A stretch of DNA of 64,000 nt from Symsagittifera roscoffensis (taxonomy: Eukaryota > Xenacoelomorpha > Acoela > Convolutidae), in NCBI RefSeq assembly GCF_963678635.1, contig NC_087069.1, forward strand, positions 558,001-622,000, in the 5' to 3' direction. The notes under the pieces were generated by a model. It made no database searches, was not told the origin of the DNA, and worked only from the letters and a program-made list of their open reading frames with translations. Made by a program: the position numbers and the translations under genes. This document shows positions 36,001-46,552 of the stretch, piece by piece; within the stretch, counting starts at the first letter, position 1, and each line of letters begins with the position of its first letter.

Positions 36001-36332
36001 CAGAGAAAAAAAAAATAACACAATTATTCTAGAAACATGCTAAAACTTTTTGAAATTCACAAACAAGATTAATAATTTGCGAAAACGGTTAATTTTTTCT
36101 GACAGGATGCGAAAAAATTGCTTACATTTTTTCTACAAATACGAAAAGTGATTCAACTTTTTGTCAAGATGCTAAAATTCTTTCGTTTTTTTTTCGAGAA
36201 TATGCTAATAGTGTTTTTTTCTCTACAAAATGCAAAATTAAAATTCCATTTTGTATTATTAAAATGCGAAAAGTATTCAACATTTTTATAAAAGTTGTTT
36301 ATGAAAAGATATTTTTAATTGTTTGCAAGTTT
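33086..36332. repeat. 3.3-kb tandem duplication, copy 2
   Basis: This is the second copy of 29654-32912. Homology ends at the TTTGCAAGTTT sequence at 36332, after which the two flanks differ completely. Short ORFs appear at corresponding places in both copies but have no recognisable domains and are likely chance. Confidence 0.9.
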
Positions 36333-38321
36333 TCTAGAGTTTTTCTTGATAAATGTGCACAATTGATCAAGTTTCTGATTTTGTGTGCCAATTTTTAGCG
36401 CTAATATAAGTTGTATTCAAATTTTTTTCAATCAATTGAAATTTTGTACCCTGAGATTTTTTTTATCTTAGTAAAAATGAAACTGATGAAATTAATGATT
36501 TACAGAGAACGAAGAAAAAATCAAACAACCAATATTTCGAAGAAAAATAATCGAAGAGCTGCCAAACAGCAGGATAATTCTGGATGTTCTCTTTAGAACG
36601 CAGAGCTGGTCGAGGTTCTTTTGCTGGTATTTGTTTTGGTGGGGTGTTTTGCGATGTCATTTTTTCTGATGGCTTTCCTGATGGTTGGGTGTTTCTGATG
36701 CGTCAGTGGAGATGGTTTTTTGGCTGATCCCATCTCCTAACAAGGAAAAAGGAGTTCGTCGACTGGTTGAGCCACCTATTTAGGGTCAAAAATCTCTGGA
36801 GGACATTCCAGTCACCTCCTCTATCATTTTGATTGATCATAGTTAAGTTGAAATAGAAATGATTTTGACTCAAGAGAGAGGGATACCTTCAACTCAAATG
36901 TGTGGGTTTCAACCAATGAGATAAGATTTTCATACATAGATGGTAGGCGTAACCAGTCAAAATTCAGTTTCTTTTCATGGAAATTTTATAAAAATTCGTA
37001 TCCAATCAGACATAAAGTACTATTTAGGGCACTTTTTTTAATTTACCGTTTCCAATAAAAAAAATTGTTCAATTTTTTCTCGGTTGTCGTATCCAATCAG
37101 AGAAATTTTGCCTTTTAGGTTATCCTTTCTTCCAAATAAGTAAACATAAACACAGAAAATTTTGAAAAAACAAATTATCACAAAATGTTTGCTGTGAAAA
37201 AATGCAGATATGAGTAAAAAAAAAAGAAAAAAAATTGAAAAAAGAGTTTTTCTCAAAAATTTTTAGCTGTTCAATTAATCGTTTTGAAAAATGTCCATGA
37301 GAAATTACTAACTACTATATAGAGGGTAGATTTTTTGGTTTTGATGGAAACTTGAGAGATAGTGCGCTGTTGGTGAGTTTTTCAACGCAAATCAATGGGA
37401 ATCTTACACCAAACCTGATCATGCAGGATTTTGAAGAAAGAAAGGATCAAAGGATTTAGCTGGGGAATTTTGACAAATTTGGGTATCGATAGGGGTTAAG
37501 ATGATTGCTTAATAGTTAACCTACGAATTTTTGATCAATTTCATGTTTTCTAGAATAAATTTTAAAAGCTTCCTTCTCAGTTGTAATTGACCCGTAAGTT
37601 TAACACTTCGATACGTGGAATGAAAGTAAACTCTTGAAATGAGTAAATTTCTCTGAAGAGACCTCTACTTTGTCGGAAAAATATATTATGTTTTTTATAA
37701 AAGTCCTAAGACTTATGAAAAAAATAAGATTCAACACTTATTTCATCATTAAGGTAATCAAAAGGAAAATTTTCTTTTTTTTCTAGTACAGTTTCTTGAA
37801 AAAATCCAAGTGTTTTTAATAGCCAATTTCCAAAAAATGATACCAATTGGAAAAACAAATTTTTTAAAACGCTCAATTCTGGTTGGTTGAATTAAAGTAA
37901 GTTTGATTCATTTTCTTTAGTCCCAAAAGCTAGGGCGAATCTGATTTGCCTGTTAGCTTTGCAGCCAATGAGACTGTTTCTTTAGTCTGGTCATACAGAC
38001 AATCACGTTGACCAACTCACTCGGATGAACCCAATATTTTTTTCTAGCAACAAGGCTATCTTCTCCAGATATGGTAAAACTGTGAAAATATGTTGAAAAA
38101 ATTGGCTACTGTTCTTTGATCGCCAGAAGAATTTAGCAGATGATAAAATCAAAATCCTGAAAACAAGACGAACAACATCATTTTTCTTTTCTCAAAGGCT
38201 TCGCCCCAGACGTCAACTTCAACGCATGTCAGTGTCAAGCTATACAGACCGTACAACTGAATACTCTAATTTTCACAGCTTGACGCGGAATCCCATCATG
38301 GTTTTTCTCAGGGGCGGATAT

Positions 38322-38350
38322 AGGGTGTGGGGGGGGGGGCGGTGGGGGGA
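38322..38350 (+). other. G-rich run with G-quadruplex potential
   Basis: Runs of GGG, a run of at least ten G, then GG and GGGGGG within 30 bases. This stands out sharply from the AT-rich surroundings. Confidence 0.6.
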
Positions 38351-38455
38351 TGCCCTTCCCCTCAGGGATTCGACCACCTGCCGACCCAAAGGGTCCCCCC
38401 TTTATACTATTTTGAGATATCCATTTTTGGTGATTAACCCCAAAAACTTTCTAAA

Positions 38456-38470
38456 GGCGCCTTCGGCGCC
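38456..38470. other. GC-rich hairpin GGCGCC-TTC-GGCGCC
   Basis: Two copies of the self-complementary GGCGCC flank a 3-base loop, giving a very stable short stem-loop in AT-rich DNA. Its role is unknown. Confidence 0.6.
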
Positions 38471-39040
38471 AATATCCACTAGTTTTGAGGGGGGAGCGAG
38501 CGCCGAAAAAACGCAATTTTTTGGTCAAAATTTTCCAAAAAGTGCCTAAAAACGTCTTTTTTGGCCTGTTTTCTCAAGTTTTTGCCTGCGGCGCAGAAAA
38601 TTTGGCCAAAATTGGAAAAAAAACAGTGCTTTAGGAGAGCTCAAAAAATCAATTTGTCGACCTAAAAAAAGGAAATTGTTTTTCTGAATTGGAAAACAAA
38701 ATAAACGTTTTTTCACAATCTTATCGAGGTTTGGTCATTTTTTAGAGACGTGTGTGATTTTCAGGATTCAATTGGCTAATGCGTACAGCTTCTGAGAGTC
38801 GTATGGTATGGCATTTTTAGCGAGGTTGAACTTCTTTCAAAACTTCAAGTTTGTCGTAAGACGGTTTTTCAGAACATTAGCAAGACTGGAAGAGTGTTAT
38901 CTTCGAATGCCGAGCTGAAATAATCTCGAAAAAACAAAGCTTAGCCTCTGCGTCTTTTTGATTTTTAAACTCCAGTGTTTAAAATCTTTCGATTTTGACT
39001 TTCTGATTGAATTTTTTGATTGAATAAGTTTGTGATAAAA

Positions 39041-39687
39041 GTCTGTCACCTAGCTCACAAAGTGGGCTTATTTAAATTGAATCGAAATATGAAAACTTGA
39101 GCTGAACATATGCGAGTTTTTCTTAGGCTGTTAACACTTTGATCTAATATCTGGCTGTCAACGATCTAAATCTAAAAAAGTCTTGAATCGATCAGGGAGA
39201 AGTCATTAGGTTTCCTCAGAAATTTGATAGTTAGGGCACTTAAGTCCAACAAGGAAGTTTCTTTCAACGCGTACCTTTTTTTTGAGTTCAGTGAGTTATT
39301 TCGTATGTCAAAATATTTAAGGCAAAAATCTGCATTTCTTATTAGCCCACAAGTTAATTTCACCTGTCTGTCACCTAGCTCACAAAGTGGGCTTATTTAA
39401 ATTGAATCAAAATATGAAAACTTCAGCTGAACATATGCGAGTTTTTCTTAGGCTGTTAACACTTTGATCTAATATCTGGCTGTCAACGATCTAAATCTAA
39501 AAAAGTCTTGAATCGATCAGGGAGAAGTCATTAGGTTTCCTCAGAAATTTGATAGTTAGGGCACTTAAGTCCAACAAGGAATTTTCTTTCAACGCGTACC
39601 TTTTTTTTGAGTTCAGTGAGTTATTTCGTATGTCAAAATATTTAAGGCAAAAATCTGCATTTCTTATTAGCCCACAAGTTAATTTCA
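39041..39687. repeat. 325-bp direct tandem duplication
   Basis: 39041-39362 and 39366-39687 are nearly identical (a few single-base differences, for example near 39107/39432). It is noncoding. Confidence 0.93.
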
Positions 39688-40257
39688 AGGCTTGGGTTAG
39701 CGAGCAAAACAACGCGAGTTTAAAATTTTGTATACCAATTCTCACTTTTGTTTCAACTTTTTTAAATTGTAACTTTGTTAAGACTGATAACTCAAGTACT
39801 ATCTTGTTGTAGACAATATATCTTCATTTCCTTTTTGCTTAGAAATTGAACGAAGTACAACGCAAAAAAAATTGTATCAATGACTATTTCATAATCTATA
39901 AAATCATTATTAATTATCATGGTTTAAATTTATCACGGGTGTCGGGTTTTTCATTTTCTACGAATTTACTAGACATTTGATCAGATTTTCCATCAATTTC
40001 AATCCAGTTTGGAAATTTAAAAATGGAGCACTGGCATATGAAGGAAATAGAAAGCGTACTTTGAGTTTGATAAACTGAATGCGGAATTTCAACAAACTGA
40101 TCCATAATATCTCAACCATTCAAAGACAAATTGGGTTTTTAGAGATATTAGATGTAAGCCTTTTGATAAGCTTAAAACAGTTATCCTTTGAAGCAATGAC
40201 ACTCAACGTTTTACATGCTAAAAATCCAAATTTTTGTCTCTGTTCCAGCTGGTAAAA

Positions 40258-40667
40258 TGGAACCTGATCTAAACTATATTTTATGATTGGATAAATTAAA
40301 TGTTTTACCAATGTAAAGTATTTAATATTAACCAATCATGATCCATCAAACTAACAACCCACTTATTTGTAAGTGCTGAAGTTACTTGTAATTTCAGCAC
40401 CAGAGAGATTTGAATTTAACTTAGAAATTAGTTGGACTCTCCCGAGCACTTCAGCAGCCGCAATAAACCAGTATACCCTAGATCTATTGAGCCTAGCAGA
40501 GACTAGTTAAACAACCTGAGACTAGATAGTATAAGAGTAAGATTAGGATCGGTATTAGACCAAGAAGTTGCACGAATCTATCCGGCCGAAAATAAGATAG
40601 CGTGACGAGCAGACGGTGTACCCTATCCGAAATTACTCTATGAGTTATACACCCCAGTCCTAACTCA
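40258..40667 (+). repeat. 5' LTR of the 18.9-kb element
   Basis: 410 bp, starting TGG and ending TCA. It matches 58708-59115 except for C versus T at 40561 and an extra AG near 40402. It contains a perfect 8-bp stem-loop at 40373-40400 (GTGCTGAA / TTCAGCAC) and AATAAA at 40462. Confidence 0.96.
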
Positions 40668-40669
40668 TC

Positions 40670-40692
40670 TGGTGCGACCATAAGTCTCGAAC
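40670..40692 (+). promoter_or_regulatory. Primer binding site (tRNA 3'-end complement)
   Basis: Two bases after the 5' LTR, the sequence starting TGGTGCGACC is complementary to a tRNA 3' end finishing in CCA. The complement carries GTTCGAGAC, a textbook T-loop, so pairing appears to extend through the acceptor and T arm. It is one base short of canonical spacing. I do not name the tRNA. Confidence 0.75.
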
Positions 40693-40754
40693 AAGACCTT
40701 ACTAGATTAGAATTAACCAAAATAGATTAGAAATTAGACAAAAACATTTACAAA

Positions 40755-40988
40755 ATGTTATACGACAATAATTTAATTGAAATGTCTCTCCGACTCAATA
40801 GATCAGAGCCAATATTCCGAACCATAATAGAACTACCCGGAATTGGAAGAAGACCTCGAACCAAAGACGACATACGACAAAGTAGAAACTTGCCGTATAG
40901 TTATATGATAGTTCGGCAAAAGCCAGAACAAACTTTTATATTTCGAATATTACTTGCAATGAATTTAGATTTCCATTTGCAAACATAA
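40755..40988 (+). CDS. Possible small leader ORF (77 aa)
   Basis: This is the first ATG ORF after the primer binding site. It is basic and Arg-rich in the middle (GIGRRPRTKDDIRQSRN) with no recognised domain. It could be an upstream ORF that affects gag translation, or chance. A possible splice acceptor (ATTTCAG, ending at 41020) follows it. Confidence 0.25.
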   Translation: MLYDNNLIEMSLRLNRSEPIFRTIIELPGIGRRPRTKDDIRQSRNLPYSYMIVRQKPEQTFIFRILLAMNLDFHLQT

Positions 40989-41318
40989 AACTTTGAAGTT
41001 ACTCTTCAAAATCATTTCAGGCGCTAAACAAAATTAATATTATACAATAACGATTGATAAAAAGATCTAAGATCGTTTTCCTAAAACTCTGCAGTAATAT
41101 ACAAAACATGTTTGAAAAATATTTATTGGAAAATAAAAATAAAAATTAGTAGCATGACAATAAATGGTTAGTAATCATAAATCATCTTGTTGTTCCAGCT
41201 TCATCACCTAAAACATAACAGCAATCATCAACTCACTAATATCATCAAAACACTAAATTTTTCCTTTACACAAATTTAAAACTTTATCAAAATTTAAAGT
41301 CATTTAATTTAAAAACCA

Positions 41319-41403
41319 GATCATCAAGGCTTATCCTTGGATCTTAAATCATTTTCTACTTAATTAAATTTTAAATTTGATCATCAAGGCTTATCCTTGG
41401 ATC
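41319..41403 (+). promoter_or_regulatory. Two identical hairpins, 60 bp apart, in the leader
   Basis: The same 25-base sequence occurs at 41319-41343 and 41379-41403. Each can fold with the stem CAAGG/CCTTG around a CTTAT loop, extended by GAT/ATC ends. Paired leader hairpins are typical of packaging or dimerisation signals in retroelements; that role here is inferred. Confidence 0.65.
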
Positions 41404-41920
41404 AAACAGAACAACTTTGTTCTCCCCCACCCACTTAATTAGTGTCTAACGACCTCAAACGTCGATTCACTACCCAACCCTTTCTAAAGACCCAAGACTA
41501 ATAGAAATTTTTGAACAAAACTAATCATTCAAATTAGGATAAACAGTGAAGAACTTCGGTTATTCATCCTTCACTTGACCCCCCCCTCTTACCAGACCCA
41601 GGATAAATCTTAGACTTAGTAAGTTTAAAATAGTATCTAACGAACTACTCGCGTTCTAATTATACCTGAACCTTGTGGATCGATTTACTATTCTCCAACC
41701 CTTGAACACAATCACTACCCCTAAGTAAGATTAAGTAAGTTAACACCTTAGCTTATACTAGTCACGAGAAAGTAAAAATCATTCTTCGGAATCGATATAC
41801 TTTTCTCTCCAACCCTGAACAAAAAGACCCAGGTTAAGCTAACCAAAAAATCGTAAGAACTAACAGTTTAAGAAAATAGAAATCATTTAACAACTTTTTG
41901 CATCCGTCATTCTAAACCTT
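41404..41920 (+). other. Structured untranslated leader
   Basis: No ORF. It has pyrimidine-rich direct-repeat-like phrases (CCCAACCCTTT near 41475, TCTCCAACCCTTGAAC near 41692, CTCTCCAACCCTGAAC near 41806). It also has a 7-bp stem AGTGAAG/CTTCACT near 41546-41576. It probably contains packaging, splicing or internal-initiation signals. Confidence 0.45.
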
Positions 41921-42388
41921 ATGTCATTTAAAAATCTAGGAAATAAACAAACAATCATTTTACACAATTGTGAAATAGATAACAAAAAATACGACCTTGT
42001 AATCACACCTCATACACAAACAGTTGGATACATTCGAACAAAACGACAAACACTAAAGAGGAAAATAATAACTAAACAAAGACAAATAACACGAAAAAGA
42101 TTTTCAAAAAATCGAAACGCATTTTCAGAATCAGAAACCAACAGTTTAGACGAACTTTACAAACTAAAAGAATCAATAGATAAAAATTGCCCAATTCACG
42201 ATCAACTATATTTTTCTGACTCAGAAACAACTTCAAATTCATCACAAAGAGGAAAAAGAAGAATAAAAAAACAGTACAAACACAAACCAGTACATTTATA
42301 CAATTGGAATCAACCAATTCGACACATTAATAATTACATATTAACAGTCATCGAACGAAAAAATGAGTTCAACACACACCCCAGGTGA
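41921..42388 (+). CDS. Small basic protein upstream of gag (155 aa, unknown)
   Basis: An ATG ORF overlapping the gag start by 26 bases in another frame. The centre is strongly basic (KRQTLKRKIITKQRQITRKR), followed by an acidic Ser-rich segment and a second basic cluster (RGKRRIKKQYKHK). That looks like an RNA-binding or nuclear-localised accessory protein, but no family match is apparent. The dense Lys/Arg clusters argue against chance, as does the position, with the next ATG being that of gag. Confidence 0.55.
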   Translation: MSFKNLGNKQTIILHNCEIDNKKYDLVITPHTQTVGYIRTKRQTLKRKIITKQRQITRKRFSKNRNAFSESETNSLDELYKLKESIDKNCPIHDQLYFSDSETTSNSSQRGKRRIKKQYKHKPVHLYNWNQPIRHINNYILTVIERKNEFNTHPR

Positions 42389-42716
42389 CGAAACTCCAGA
42401 TGATGATGAAATCTTTCCCTTTATAGTAGACGCAGATACTGATAGAGGACAACACATATTTTGTCAAAATTTACTCGTAAATTTATTTGAACCCGGAATC
42501 AGTCCATGTAAAACAGAGTTCCCCGATGTAAAAATCAAAAGACAAGTCATAGATCACTATTTAAAAGATATATGCAACATAACACAACAGTATGGAATCT
42601 ACTCTATAGAATTCACTTCCCCAAACCATAATAATAGAACATATACTATTCAAACAGACGATCTTGATTTAGAATTTTCAAAAGTTTTTTCAGAATATAT
42701 AAAAAGCATCCAATAA
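42363..42716 (+). pseudogene. gag: gag, N-terminal part, ending at an in-frame TAA
   Basis: The frame starts at ATG 42363 and is stopped by TAA 42714-42716, then stays open in the same register for 1229 further codons to 46406. The N-terminus is acidic (DDDEIFPFIVDADTD). I read it as the first 117 residues of one long Gag. The stop may be a mutation, a sequencing error or a leaky stop (context CAA TAA CAT). Confidence 0.7.
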
Positions 42717-45700
42717 CATAACTCACAAAGAGCAAACTCCATTTTCACCAATGAAGTTTTCGCAATAATATATAGTTATATTTCGATATTAGAAAATGAA
42801 CTTCCATTAACAAATGTCTCACCGACAGAAACATCTAAACATTTAAGAGTACGACATGAAATCACACTACTCTCTAGTTATTTAAACATCATTAAAGAAA
42901 ATTTCACGAAAGACGATGTTTCACAACATACCAAACACGATCTACAAAAAATTTTAGCATGGTTCATAATAGATTATTTCACACACAATATTGATTTAAT
43001 TGCACAAGCAAGAAAAAATTTTAGACCCCAAAATTCGAACGATGATACCGCTATCACAGAACAATCAGATTATGTTTGGGACCCCGAATGGTCTCATCCC
43101 GCATTTATAAGCTTTCCACAATCAATCTCAAGTCAAGCAATAGGTACAATATCTTACATAAGAGATTATGTAAGAGTAATACCATTAACAATTGATGCAA
43201 CACCATTAAACTATAATACATTTTTACCCGATACACAAAATAATAGTTTAAACTCTACAGTTATACACAATGAAAACCTCAATGGAACTAGGAATCTTAC
43301 TCAACAAGATATCCAGACACCATCACACTTCATAAATGAAGAAATTGTACACACAACAACTACACAACAAAGTATTTCACCAATACGCCCAAATTTAACA
43401 ACACCAAGAAATACAAACCCTTCACAAACACAGGTAACCTTACAATCAACCGTTAAACCTTCGGTTGCTCCAAAATATTCCCATATGGATTACCAAACAT
43501 ACAGACCCATGACAATACCATCAAAAACACGCAAAACATTCACTAGAAACAACTTTGCAGACCATAATTATAATTATACACATCCATCAAAAACAAATTA
43601 TCAACCACAAAGGAATTTTAACCAATATACAAAACCTCGAAACTGGGATAACCCAACAGCCCAATATAATTCCAAAAATTTTCAACCAAATCCTCCACAG
43701 GATCGCAGTGAAAATTACCCATTTTTTCAACAAAATAAAAATAAAAAACAGACATCTTATCAAATGGATTATTTATCCTCAGATGATGATTTCTTACAAC
43801 CAGATATATTTGCACCAAATACTCAAGAATATCGTAGACAAGGAATACAGAGAACACATACAAATCATAGAAATTCTTCTCCACAACCAATAGATGCACA
43901 TAATCAACAACCAATTCAACAACAAAATCTAATTAATACACAATCTTTTCAACCAAATCAACAACAAAATCCAATGACTGCACACTCGTATCAACCATCA
44001 CAAATGCAAAATGAAATACCACTCCCATATTATCTTCAACAACATGAAATAACAAGAAACCAACTTTCAAATTTTTCTCAAATGCCAAATGCAGCAGAAT
44101 CATTACAAATGACAATGAATCCATACCTTATGGGTGGATCATCAATAACATCAAACAAACCTTTAATGGTTTTCACAGGAACAGACCCTGAATACTCTGT
44201 AGAAGATTATTTAAATGCAGTAACAGCAAATTTGATTTTAAATATAGGACCTGAACCAATTAATACGCCACTACATCAAAACTGGATACATCGACGCACA
44301 GCGTTGATACAAACAACCTTAGATGGCGCAGCCCAAAAATGGTTTTCAGTACTACCTCTAGAAATAAAATCAAACTGGAAAATATTTACACAAGAATTTT
44401 CAAAAATGTTTGACTCCGAAAGAAACAAACAACAACAAAGAGTTTTATGTAATGAAATTCGCAGATTACCAAACGAAACCATCAAGCAAATAGCAGTACG
44501 AATCGAAACACTAGTTCGAAAAGCATACTCACTAAATACACATGACTATAAAAACACAAAGATGACAGAAATCTTAATGATGACCTTAACACCACAATTA
44601 AGGAAAATAGCAATAAAAAAGAGAGCATCTCATCCTTCTTCAATTCGAGAACCCGATTTAGATTTTCGAAAACTAGTAGACAAACTAGAACAAGCAGAAA
44701 TCACGATGAAACTAGAAGAAACGGAAAATCTGAAATTACAATACGTTAACAAAATTGAAACGACTTCCACTAATATTAATAATATACAGGAATCAGAAAC
44801 AGACCTCGTTGAAAAAATCACTGAAATACTCAATATTTACGAAAAGAACCCAAACTTTAAAGGCAAACCATCTTTCAAAAAATGGTGTAATTATTGCCGA
44901 CGATACGGACATAGTATTTCCGAATGTAGACAAAAACAACAAGATAATCAAAATAAACCTCAAAAATACAAAGAACCAAATAAATCATTCTATCAATACA
45001 TGAAAAAAGATCAAAATTTACCGAACAAAACAGTTCACAGCAACAACAGTTCAGGAAAACCACTCCCGAACAATACAAGCTATACAAGAAATCAATCCCC
45101 ATATAACTCAAGTTATAGAGGAAGATCACCAGAACGAAGAAACACGTATAATTCATCACAAAATCACTACAATAGACCAAATAGTAGAAATAACTACTCC
45201 AGATCAAATTCAAATACACAACGATTTGTTTCTAGATCTAATTCCCAATCAAGAAATAACTACTATCCAAACAATCAATCACGAAATTCATCATACAATA
45301 GGAATAGAAACTACTCCTATAATCGAAATAGAAGTTATTCAAACAACCGAAACCAGAATTACCCGAACAATCGATCAAGGAATAACTCATATAATAGATC
45401 GAACTATAACAGACCAAACAATAACTACCAAAACAGATCGCGAAATAATTCACAAAATCGACACCCAAGTTATAATAATCGTTACAGAAATTATTCCCAA
45501 TCACCACATAGGAATAATAATAACTATAATAATTCTAATAATCGTCATAGAAGTAATACACCTAAACATCAAAGGCAAATCAATCAAGTACAATCTAACC
45601 CAGAAACTATATCAGACCCTCCAGGTATTGATGACACAGTAACTGATGCGTTACAACTCAATCAAATAAACTGTACATCATCAGATTCAGAAAGTGATAC

Positions 45701-46406
45701 TGAAAACACTCTTGCTATCAATATGATAAAAGTCGAAAATGACTATGAATCTGTCATATATGAACAACCCTTTCCATCACATATATATGAAAATCAATCA
45801 GAATTTCTTCAAAATTATTACACTACACCCATAAATTCCACACCAACGACACAAGAAACAAATGAGATTAACACTACAAATCAAACCAATAAAAATACCA
45901 AAACAAAATGCTTGAATACAAACCACATTTATCAAAATATACAAAAAGAACAACCCAAAGAAAAAATTTGGACAATACCATTTCTCTTAGAAAGCCCAAG
46001 AAATAAAGAATTTCAACCACCAGACCTTGAAATAGATTTTTTAATTGATTCAGGAGCAGAATCAAACATAATAAACATTCCCACATGGAATGAAATAAAA
46101 ACTTTACATCAAAAGCTAACACCTCTTGAAACCTCCAGTAAACTAGCAACAGCACAAGGATCAACATTGATAAACTACGGAAAAATCCAATTATTTCTCC
46201 TCCCTACCAGAACAATGGAGCAAAGTAAAATTCTAAACAAGCCATTTAAACAAATATTCCATATCACTGATATTAAGTATAATATCATTGGAATACCATT
46301 TATTTCGAAGTATATACCAACAATTAACATACTAAATAGTAAAATATTAATCAAAGATAAATATACAAAAACAAAAGAAACATCCTTAACATTTTTTCAA
46401 GATTAA
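42717..46406 (+). CDS. gag: gag-protease, main part: matrix/capsid-like region, CCHC zinc knuckle, SR/NR-rich tail, aspartic protease
   Basis: This is the same frame as the ATG at 42363; the next methionine in a good position is at 43485. Asn/Gln/Pro-rich sequence precedes a capsid-like helical region (44150-44800), with a retrotransposon-gag signature around WFSVLPLEIKSNWKIF. A single CCHC knuckle, CNYCRRYGHSISEC, is at 44886-44927. A remarkable Asn-Arg-Ser-Tyr low-complexity stretch (45080-45580) follows and probably binds RNA. Near 46047 is DFLIDSGAES, the active site of a retroviral-type aspartic protease, with IIGIPF farther on. The gene ends at TAA 46404. Protease at the end of gag rather than in pol is an unusual but known layout. 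Confidence 0.88.
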   Translation, partial: HNSQRANSIFTNEVFAIIYSYISILENELPLTNVSPTETSKHLRVRHEITLLSSYLNIIKENFTKDDVSQHTKHDLQKILAWFIIDYFTHNIDLIAQARKNFRPQNSNDDTAITEQSDYVWDPEWSHPAFISFPQSISSQAIGTISYIRDYVRVIPLTIDATPLNYNTFLPDTQNNSLNSTVIHNENLNGTRNLTQQDIQTPSHFINEEIVHTTTTQQSISPIRPNLTTPRNTNPSQTQVTLQSTVKPSVAPKYSHMDYQTYRPMTIPSKTRKTFTRNNFADHNYNYTHPSKTNYQPQRNFNQYTKPRNWDNPTAQYNSKNFQPNPPQDRSENYPFFQQNKNKKQTSYQMDYLSSDDDFLQPDIFAPNTQEYRRQGIQRTHTNHRNSSPQPIDAHNQQPIQQQNLINTQSFQPNQQQNPMTAHSYQPSQMQNEIPLPYYLQQHEITRNQLSNFSQMPNAAESLQMTMNPYLMGGSSITSNKPLMVFTGTDPEYSVEDYLNAVTANLILNIGPEPINTPLHQNWIHRRTALIQTTLDGAAQKWFSVLPLEIKSNWKIFTQEFSKMFDSERNKQQQRVLCNEIRRLPNETIKQIAVRIETLVRKAYSLNTHDYKNTKMTEILMMTLTPQLRKIAIKKRASHPSSIREPDLDFRKLVDKLEQAEITMKLEETENLKLQYVNKIETTSTNINNIQESETDLVEKITEILNIYEKNPNFKGKPSFKKWCNYCRRYGHSISECRQKQQDNQNKPQKYKEPNKSFYQYMKKDQNLPNKTVHSNNSSGKPLPNNTSYTRNQSPYNSSYRGRSPERRNTYNSSQNHYNRPNSRNNYSRSNSNTQRFVSRSNSQSRNNYYPNNQSRNSSYNRNRNYSYNRNRSYSNNRNQNYPNNRSRNNSYNRSNYNRPNNNYQNRSRNNSQNRHPSYNNRYRNYSQSPHRNNNNYNNSNNRHRSNTPKHQRQINQVQSNPETISDPPGIDDTVTDALQLNQINCTSSDSESDTENTLAINMIKVENDYESVIYEQPFPSHIYENQSEFLQNYYTTPINSTPTTQETNEINTTNQTNKNTKTKCLNTNHIYQNIQKEQPKEKIWTIPFLLESPRNKEFQPPDLEIDFLIDSGAESNIINIPTWNEIKTLHQKLTPLETSSKLATAQGSTLINYGKIQLFLLPTRTMEQSKILNKPFKQIFHITDIKYNIIGIPFISKYIPTINILNSKILIKDKYTKTKETSLTFFQD
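46392..46397 (+). promoter_or_regulatory. Candidate -1 frameshift site at the gag/pol overlap
   Basis: The gag frame is register 0 and pol is register -1. The pol frame is open upstream of its first ATG (46553) back into the gag end, so a -1 shift would join them. A run of six T (codons TTT TTT in gag) lies three codons before the gag stop. It is not a perfect X XXY YYZ heptamer, so the site is tentative. Confidence 0.4.
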
Positions 46407-46552
46407 ATAAACAACCACCATTTTTTTCAAAATTTTATCCGATATTTAACCAACAAAGAAAACACCTGAAACCACTATCAGGGAACATATATAATTTTTC
46501 AATCAAACAAGTTCACCAATATGATAAAGAACAAAACAAACAAAAATTTTAT

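Larger units (their letters stand above)
36333..40257. other. No confident gene; flank of the large LTR element
   Basis: AT-rich DNA with a G-rich run, a GC hairpin and a 325-bp tandem duplication (listed separately). Minus-strand ORFs at 36463-36705 and 39917-40105 are short and unrecognised. If the ryanodine receptor continues to lower coordinates, its last exons should be in this direction, but I could not find them here. Confidence 0.5.

Noticed and set aside
29090-36332. CRISPR-like or tRNA-array interpretation of the regular repeats
   Set aside because: The repeat units are long, degenerate and irregularly spaced, in a eukaryotic genome; they fit satellite DNA. No tRNA or rRNA gene was recognised in the window.
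36463-36705. Minus-strand Pro/Lys-rich ORF as a possible host exon
   Set aside because: The N-terminus looks protein-like (QNTPPKQIPAKEPRPAL), but no domain, no supporting neighbour exon and a stop just upstream leave it unsupported.
39917-40105. Minus-strand ORF containing FICQC as a possible ryanodine receptor terminal exon (which has a CFIC motif)
   Set aside because: The surrounding residues do not fit the RyR C-terminus and no splice acceptor precedes it.
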